Assembly: GCA_903916165.1 (NCBI GenBank)
Contig: CAIWVR010000546.1
Location: 1-10,157 of the forward strand
DNA: 10,157 nt
Reading direction: 5' to 3'
Origin: an uncultured Hyphomicrobiales bacterium
GTDB lineage: Bacteria; Pseudomonadota; Alphaproteobacteria; Rhizobiales; Beijerinckiaceae
Within the stretch, counting starts at the first letter, position 1. Each line of letters begins with the position of its first letter. Below the pieces are notes generated by a model, which was given only the letters and a program-made list of their open reading frames with translations, was not told the origin of the DNA and did not search any database. The position numbers and the translations under genes are program-made. This document shows, in pieces, positions 7,128 to 10,157 of this stretch.

Positions 7128-8597
7128 TCAGGGCAACCCGACGAACCGCGGCCGGGTGGTGAGGTAATGCGCGCGCATGTCATCGCGAAAACGCTGCATG
7201 GTCGCCCGGTTGAGGTCCAGCGGCGGCTTCTGCCCCAACGGCAGCATGGAAAAATACGAGACGCCTTTCGTCTCCTGCGCGAAAACCGCCTTCGCTTTGT
7301 CCACGATCTCCGGGTTGAGAAAAATCTCGATCAGGCTCGCGGCAAGAACCTTCGAACCCGCAAGCGCGCCCTTGTGGGCGATCGACGTCGCGAGTGCTAC
7401 ACCCGCCGCCCAGTGGTGATAGGAGATATTCGGAATGTTCGACGGAAAGTAGAACTTCGCCATCGGTGCCTTCCATGAAACGTCCCCTGCATCATTGGAC
7501 GCCGGTTTCTGCGTGGCGGGGCCATTCATGATCGATACCGCGCGTGACAGGCCTATCGGCTCCGCCTGCGCCGCCTGCTGAAGACGACGCGCCAGCGCAT
7601 CTTCCTCCGCAGTCCACTCAGGCGCGCCGACGCGCTGATATTCCGCCTGTACGAGTTCGGCCAATGTCTGATTGCCGCGCACGGGCCACACCGCGCTCTG
7701 CACCTCGACCTCATAGGTCGTGTTGGTCATCAGCGCGGCACCTTCGGCCACTTTCTTTGCACGCTCAAGCAGGGCCATAACGGCATCAGCCGTCGAGCCA
7801 CGGAAATACCACCAGACCTGCGCACGCTTCGGGATGACATTGGGCTGTTCACCGCCGTCCGTGATGACGCGCTGGCACATTGTATTGGGCATCATGTGCT
7901 CACGATGTTCGGCCATGCCGACATCCATCAGAATGACCGCATCCAGCGCGTCCCTGCCCTTCCAGGGCGCTGAACCGGCGTGCGCCGTCTCGCCGTGGAA
8001 GGTGAAATAAGCCGAGACCAGCGCGCTCTGGATGAGACCATAGCCCACGCCGAATTGCGCGCCGACGTGGGGCGTCAGCGCAAGGTCGACATCGTCAAAA
8101 TAGCCGTCGCGGACGAAGTAGGGACGGCTCACCAATTGCTCTTCGGCGGGCGCCCCAAACACTTTCAGCGTTCCCTTGAGACCGAATTTCTGCATGGCTT
8201 CCTTGGCCGCGAGCGCGCCGGCGACCATGACCGCAGCATTGACGTTGTGTCCCTCGCAATGGCCAGGCGCGCCTTCGACAATGGCCTCGGGACGGATGAC
8301 GCCCGATTTTTGCGAATTGTCGGGATTGGCGTCATATTCCGTGTGCACCGCAATGATCGGCGATCCGGACCCGAAGGTCGCGCAAAAGCCCGTCGGGAAA
8401 CCGGCGATGCCGCGCTCGAGCGCAAAACCACCCTCCTCCAGCAATTGTGTCATCAGCTTCGCCGTCTCGAATTCCTGCATCCCGAGTTCGCCGAAATAGA
8501 AAATGCTGTCGCCGAGCAAAGCAATCTGCGTCGCATTGCGCTCGAGAAAGTCGAAGGCTAAGGCCTTCTCCAGGCCGATATCGGGCAATGGCGCCAT
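7128..8597 (-). CDS. M20-family amidohydrolase, AbgB (aminobenzoyl-glutamate utilization B)-like
   Basis: 489 aa, close to the ~480 aa of E. coli AbgB. The family comprises cytoplasmic metal-dependent hydrolases that split amide bonds of N-acyl amino acids and related compounds. In order: VHTEYDA (84-90), metal site GHCEGHN (112-118), GTLKVFGAPAEEQ (142-154) with the catalytic Glu pair, LTPHVG (174-179), dimerisation-domain start GETAHAGSAPWKGRDALDA (202-220), DGGEQPNVIP (247-256), DAGDVSW (369-375) and ISYHHW...SIAHKG (391-410). The usual M20D metal-bridging Cys of HxCGH is Glu here (H113-C-E115-G-H117), which may be a subfamily trait. GGGGAG precedes the ATG by about 8 bases. The gene diverges from the hydratase operon across 156 bases, suggesting shared control and a linked pathway. 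No signal peptide. The exact substrate is not deducible. Confidence 0.9.
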   Translation of the reverse strand: MAPLPDIGLEKALAFDFLERNATQIALLGDSIFYFGELGMQEFETAKLMTQLLEEGGFALERGIAGFPTGFCATFGSGSPIIAVHTEYDANPDNSQKSGVIRPEAIVEGAPGHCEGHNVNAAVMVAGALAAKEAMQKFGLKGTLKVFGAPAEEQLVSRPYFVRDGYFDDVDLALTPHVGAQFGVGYGLIQSALVSAYFTFHGETAHAGSAPWKGRDALDAVILMDVGMAEHREHMMPNTMCQRVITDGGEQPNVIPKRAQVWWYFRGSTADAVMALLERAKKVAEGAALMTNTTYEVEVQSAVWPVRGNQTLAELVQAEYQRVGAPEWTAEEDALARRLQQAAQAEPIGLSRAVSIMNGPATQKPASNDAGDVSWKAPMAKFYFPSNIPNISYHHWAAGVALATSIAHKGALAGSKVLAASLIEIFLNPEIVDKAKAVFAQETKGVSYFSMLPLGQKPPLDLNRATMQRFRDDMRAHYLTTRPRFVGLP

Positions 8598-8753
8598 GCG
8601 TGTCTCTCCCCTTGCGGCGTCTCCCGCGCCTTTGGATGAATGATCCTACGCCGATCCGGCGCTGGCAAGCCGCTCCCCTTTCCACAGGCCCTTGGCGCCT
8701 CGACAGGTTCGACCTATCCTGCCCTCAAGATCAGCCAGGCCGGGAGGAACCGC
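8598..8753. promoter_or_regulatory. Divergent control region between amidohydrolase and hydratase operon
   Basis: Plus strand: TTGGCG (8692-8697), 17 bases, TATCCT (8715-8720) is a plausible promoter for the hydratase operon; GGAGG (8744-8748) precedes ATG 8754. Two small palindromes could be operator sites: CGCCG-ATC-CGGCG (8649-8661), in mid-region, and AGGT-TCG-ACCT (8705-8715), overlapping the spacer and -10. No regulator gene is in the window. Hexamers and palindromes are seen; function is inference. Confidence 0.4.
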
Positions 8754-9110
8754 ATGACAGCCGAAGCCCACAAAACCCATGATCACGCGCCGGGCCGCGG
8801 CTATCACGATGTCGGGGGGCTGAACCCCGGTCCGGTCGACCCAAACGTCACGGAAGCCAATCCTTGGGAAAAACTGTCGATCGTGCTCGGCAATGCGCTC
8901 GGCGCGAATGGAGCCAAAGTCATTCGCACAGATGAAACACGCCGGACGCGCGAGGAATTGGGCTCGGAACTCTACAATGAACTCGGCTATTTCGAGCGCG
9001 GCATTGAATCGCTTCGGCGCCTGCTCGTCGAGAAAGGCGCGCTCACGGATGCAGACATCGAGGCGCGCATGCAGGTGATCGCCGACAAGATCGCGACGGA
9101 GGGACGATGA
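8754..9110 (+). CDS. Nitrile hydratase beta-type N-terminal subunit (split beta; thiocyanate-hydrolase-like organisation)
   Basis: 118 aa, equivalent to only the N-terminal half of a standard nitrile hydratase beta chain. It has the diagnostic YHDVGGLNPGPV (17-28), an EANPWEKL segment (34-41) and a helical part YFERGIESLRRLLVEKGALT (79-98) that matches the beta helix region before the usual linker. Arg residues in TRRTREEL (62-69) are candidates for the beta Arg that contacts the oxidised cysteines of the partner chain (inference). Start at 8754 has GGAGG 5 bases upstream; an in-frame ATG at 8640 would add 38 residues unlike the family. Its stop overlaps the start of the next gene, which supplies the missing C-terminal half. 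It probably acts only as part of a complex with the next two products. Confidence 0.85.
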   Translation: MTAEAHKTHDHAPGRGYHDVGGLNPGPVDPNVTEANPWEKLSIVLGNALGANGAKVIRTDETRRTREELGSELYNELGYFERGIESLRRLLVEKGALTDADIEARMQVIADKIATEGR

Positions 9111-9421
9111 TGAGACGTCTCAATCCTGGCGAACGAGTCCGCGTCGCCGCGATCCATCCGCCCGGACATCGACGCACGCCTTATTACATTCGCGGCAAGG
9201 AAGGCGTCATTGAGCGCGCGTGCGGGCCCTTCGCCAATCCAGAAGAACTCGGACACGGTTTTGACGGCTTGCCCAAAAAACATCTTTATCGGGTTCGCTT
9301 CCGCCAGGTTGAACTCTGGGACCAGTATGAGGGAGCAGAGACCGATACTGTGGATGTCGATGTTTACGAACATTGGCTGTCGCCCGTCGCCGCGGAACCC
9401 AAACAGGAGCAACAGGCATGA
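9110..9421 (+). CDS. Nitrile hydratase beta-type C-terminal (SH3-like) subunit
   Basis: 103 aa, corresponding to the C-terminal SH3-like barrel of nitrile hydratase beta, or to the small SH3-like chain of thiocyanate hydrolase. Visible family marks: LNPGERVRV (4-12), GHRRTPYYIRGKEGVIE (19-35, including the Arg of the YxRGK motif, the counterpart of a beta Arg that binds the modified cysteines), HLYRVRF (58-64) and ELWDQY (68-73). The end is a short polar tail (AEPKQEQQA). Two adjacent ATGs exist, at 9107 and 9110; 9110 is chosen because GGAGGG (9098-9103) is then 6 bases away rather than 3. Either way the start overlaps the upstream stop (ATGATGA), indicating translational coupling and matched subunit amounts. 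Confidence 0.87.
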   Translation: MRRLNPGERVRVAAIHPPGHRRTPYYIRGKEGVIERACGPFANPEELGHGFDGLPKKHLYRVRFRQVELWDQYEGAETDTVDVDVYEHWLSPVAAEPKQEQQA

Positions 9422-10086
9422 GCCATGATCACGACCACGATCATCACGACCATTCGCATGACCATGACCATGCACCTGTCGCACATCCCCCCGCGCAACC
9501 AGACGACGTCTCGCCGCCCTCACGCCACGAATTGATGATCCTCGCCATGCGCGACCTTTTGATCGAAAAAGGCACGGTGAGCAATGACCAGCTCCGTCGG
9601 GGTTTCGAGACTTTGGATTCGTGGCAGCCCTCCCGCGGCGCGCAGATCGTCGCGCGTGCATGGACCGATCCAGCCTACAAGGCGCGTCTCCTGACGGATG
9701 GCAACGAGGCCATTGGCGATTTTGGCATCAACATGGGCGGCGCCAAGCTGACTGTGGTCGAAAACAGCGCCACGGTGCAGAACGTCATCGTATGTACGCT
9801 CTGCTCCTGCTATCCGCGCGCCATTCTTGGTCTTCCCCCGGACTGGTATCGCAGCAAGAGCTACCGCGCACGCGTTGTCATAGAGCCCCGGAAAGTGATC
9901 AGGGAACTGGGCCTCGACATTCCTGACGACGTTACGATCCGTGTGCATGACAGCCTCGCCGACCTTCGTTATCTCGTCATTCCGCGCCGCCCGGAGACAA
10001 CAGAAGGCTGGACCGAAGAGCAACTCGCCGCGATCGTGACGCGCGACTGCATGGTGGGTGTGGCCAATCCAAGGGTCGCCTCATAG
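9418..10086 (+). CDS. nthA: Cobalt-type nitrile hydratase alpha / thiocyanate hydrolase gamma subunit with His-rich N-terminus
   Basis: 222 aa catalytic, metal-binding chain. The claw-setting motif C126-T-L-C129-S-C131 is followed by YPRAILGLPPDWYRS (132-146); Thr in CTLCSC is the cobalt-type form (iron enzymes have CSLCSC). Other family marks are RHELMILAMRDLLIEKG (36-52), the AWTDPAYKARLL segment (81-92), YRARVV (149-154) and EGWTEEQLAAIVTRDCMVGV (196-215). The enzyme hydrates nitriles to amides, or in the related three-subunit enzyme splits thiocyanate. YPR after CSC and RDC near the end recall thiocyanate hydrolase gamma, while VVENSATVQN and GLPPDWY fit nitrile hydratase, so the substrate is undecided. 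Residues 3-18 alternate His and Asp (nine His), possibly a metal-collecting tail. Start ATG 9418 overlaps the upstream stop (ATGA), with AGGAG 8 bases before it. No activator gene follows within the window. Confidence 0.92.
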   Translation: MSHDHDHDHHDHSHDHDHAPVAHPPAQPDDVSPPSRHELMILAMRDLLIEKGTVSNDQLRRGFETLDSWQPSRGAQIVARAWTDPAYKARLLTDGNEAIGDFGINMGGAKLTVVENSATVQNVIVCTLCSCYPRAILGLPPDWYRSKSYRARVVIEPRKVIRELGLDIPDDVTIRVHDSLADLRYLVIPRRPETTEGWTEEQLAAIVTRDCMVGVANPRVAS

Positions 10087-10157
10087 ATTTGCACACAGAC
10101 CACACCCGCGCTTTTAGAGCGCGTCAACAGCAAGCCGCGCGGACTGCCATGGTGCCG
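10087..10157. other. Downstream end of the hydratase operon, with a small hairpin
   Basis: CGCGCT (10107-10112) and AGCGCG (10118-10123) form a perfect 6-bp stem with a 5-base loop 20 bases after the alpha-subunit stop. No T-run follows, so it is at best a weak or Rho-assisted terminator. No gene start can be recognised before the window ends. Confidence 0.35.

Noticed and set aside
7980..8561. Plus-strand open frame of 193 codons
   Set aside because: Antisense to the M20 amidohydrolase, whose metal-site motifs are intact.
8987..9661. Minus-strand open frame of 224 codons
   Set aside because: Antisense to all three hydratase genes; low-complexity Arg/Gly/His stretches mirror the His-rich tail.
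9520..10023. Minus-strand open frame of 167 codons
   Set aside because: Antisense to the hydratase alpha subunit; no family features.

Overview
The window looks like chromosomal DNA of a GC-rich alphaproteobacterium, most likely Hyphomicrobiales. The reasons are strong G/C at third codon positions in the metabolic genes, a BcsS-type outer-membrane protein, a CO/xanthine-dehydrogenase-type molybdenum hydroxylase, and a relic of the short SecA-like ATPase known from this order. No tRNA, rRNA, CRISPR array or intact transposase was seen.

Left part (1-2024, minus strand): a secreted NMT1/SsuA-type substrate-binding protein is followed after one base by the N-terminal 352 codons of a molybdopterin-binding hydroxylase large subunit, which runs off the left edge. 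The two look translationally coupled.

Centre-left (about 2280-4297, plus strand): an AT-richer two-gene island encodes a 149-aa four-helix membrane protein of unknown family and a 446-aa DUF3754 (TMEM143-like) membrane protein. An AT-rich promoter candidate precedes it and a perfect hairpin lies between the genes. Its base composition differs from both flanks.

Centre (4298-7127): a decayed stretch. It holds a non-coding region with a short direct repeat, a frameshifted SecA C-terminal relic, one intact BcsS-like gene, and a second BcsS-like copy. That second copy is frameshifted in its signal peptide and has lost its C-terminal half, but it keeps a good intrinsic terminator. All of these are on the minus strand.

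Right part (7128-10157): an AbgB-like M20 amidohydrolase (minus) diverges from a three-gene operon (plus) for a cobalt-type nitrile hydratase or thiocyanate hydrolase. In this operon the usual nitrile hydratase beta chain is split into two proteins. The metal-binding chain carries a CTLCSC centre and a strongly His-rich N-terminus. The three genes overlap at stop/start codons.

Together the flanks suggest scavenging of a nitrogen compound: uptake (binding protein), hydroxylation (molybdenum enzyme), nitrile or thiocyanate hydration, and amide-bond hydrolysis. The substrate cannot be read from the sequence, and the two metabolic blocks are separated by the island and the decayed segment. The most interesting items are the three-subunit hydratase with its His tail, the DUF3754 membrane-protein pair, and the eroding tandem of BcsS-like genes.
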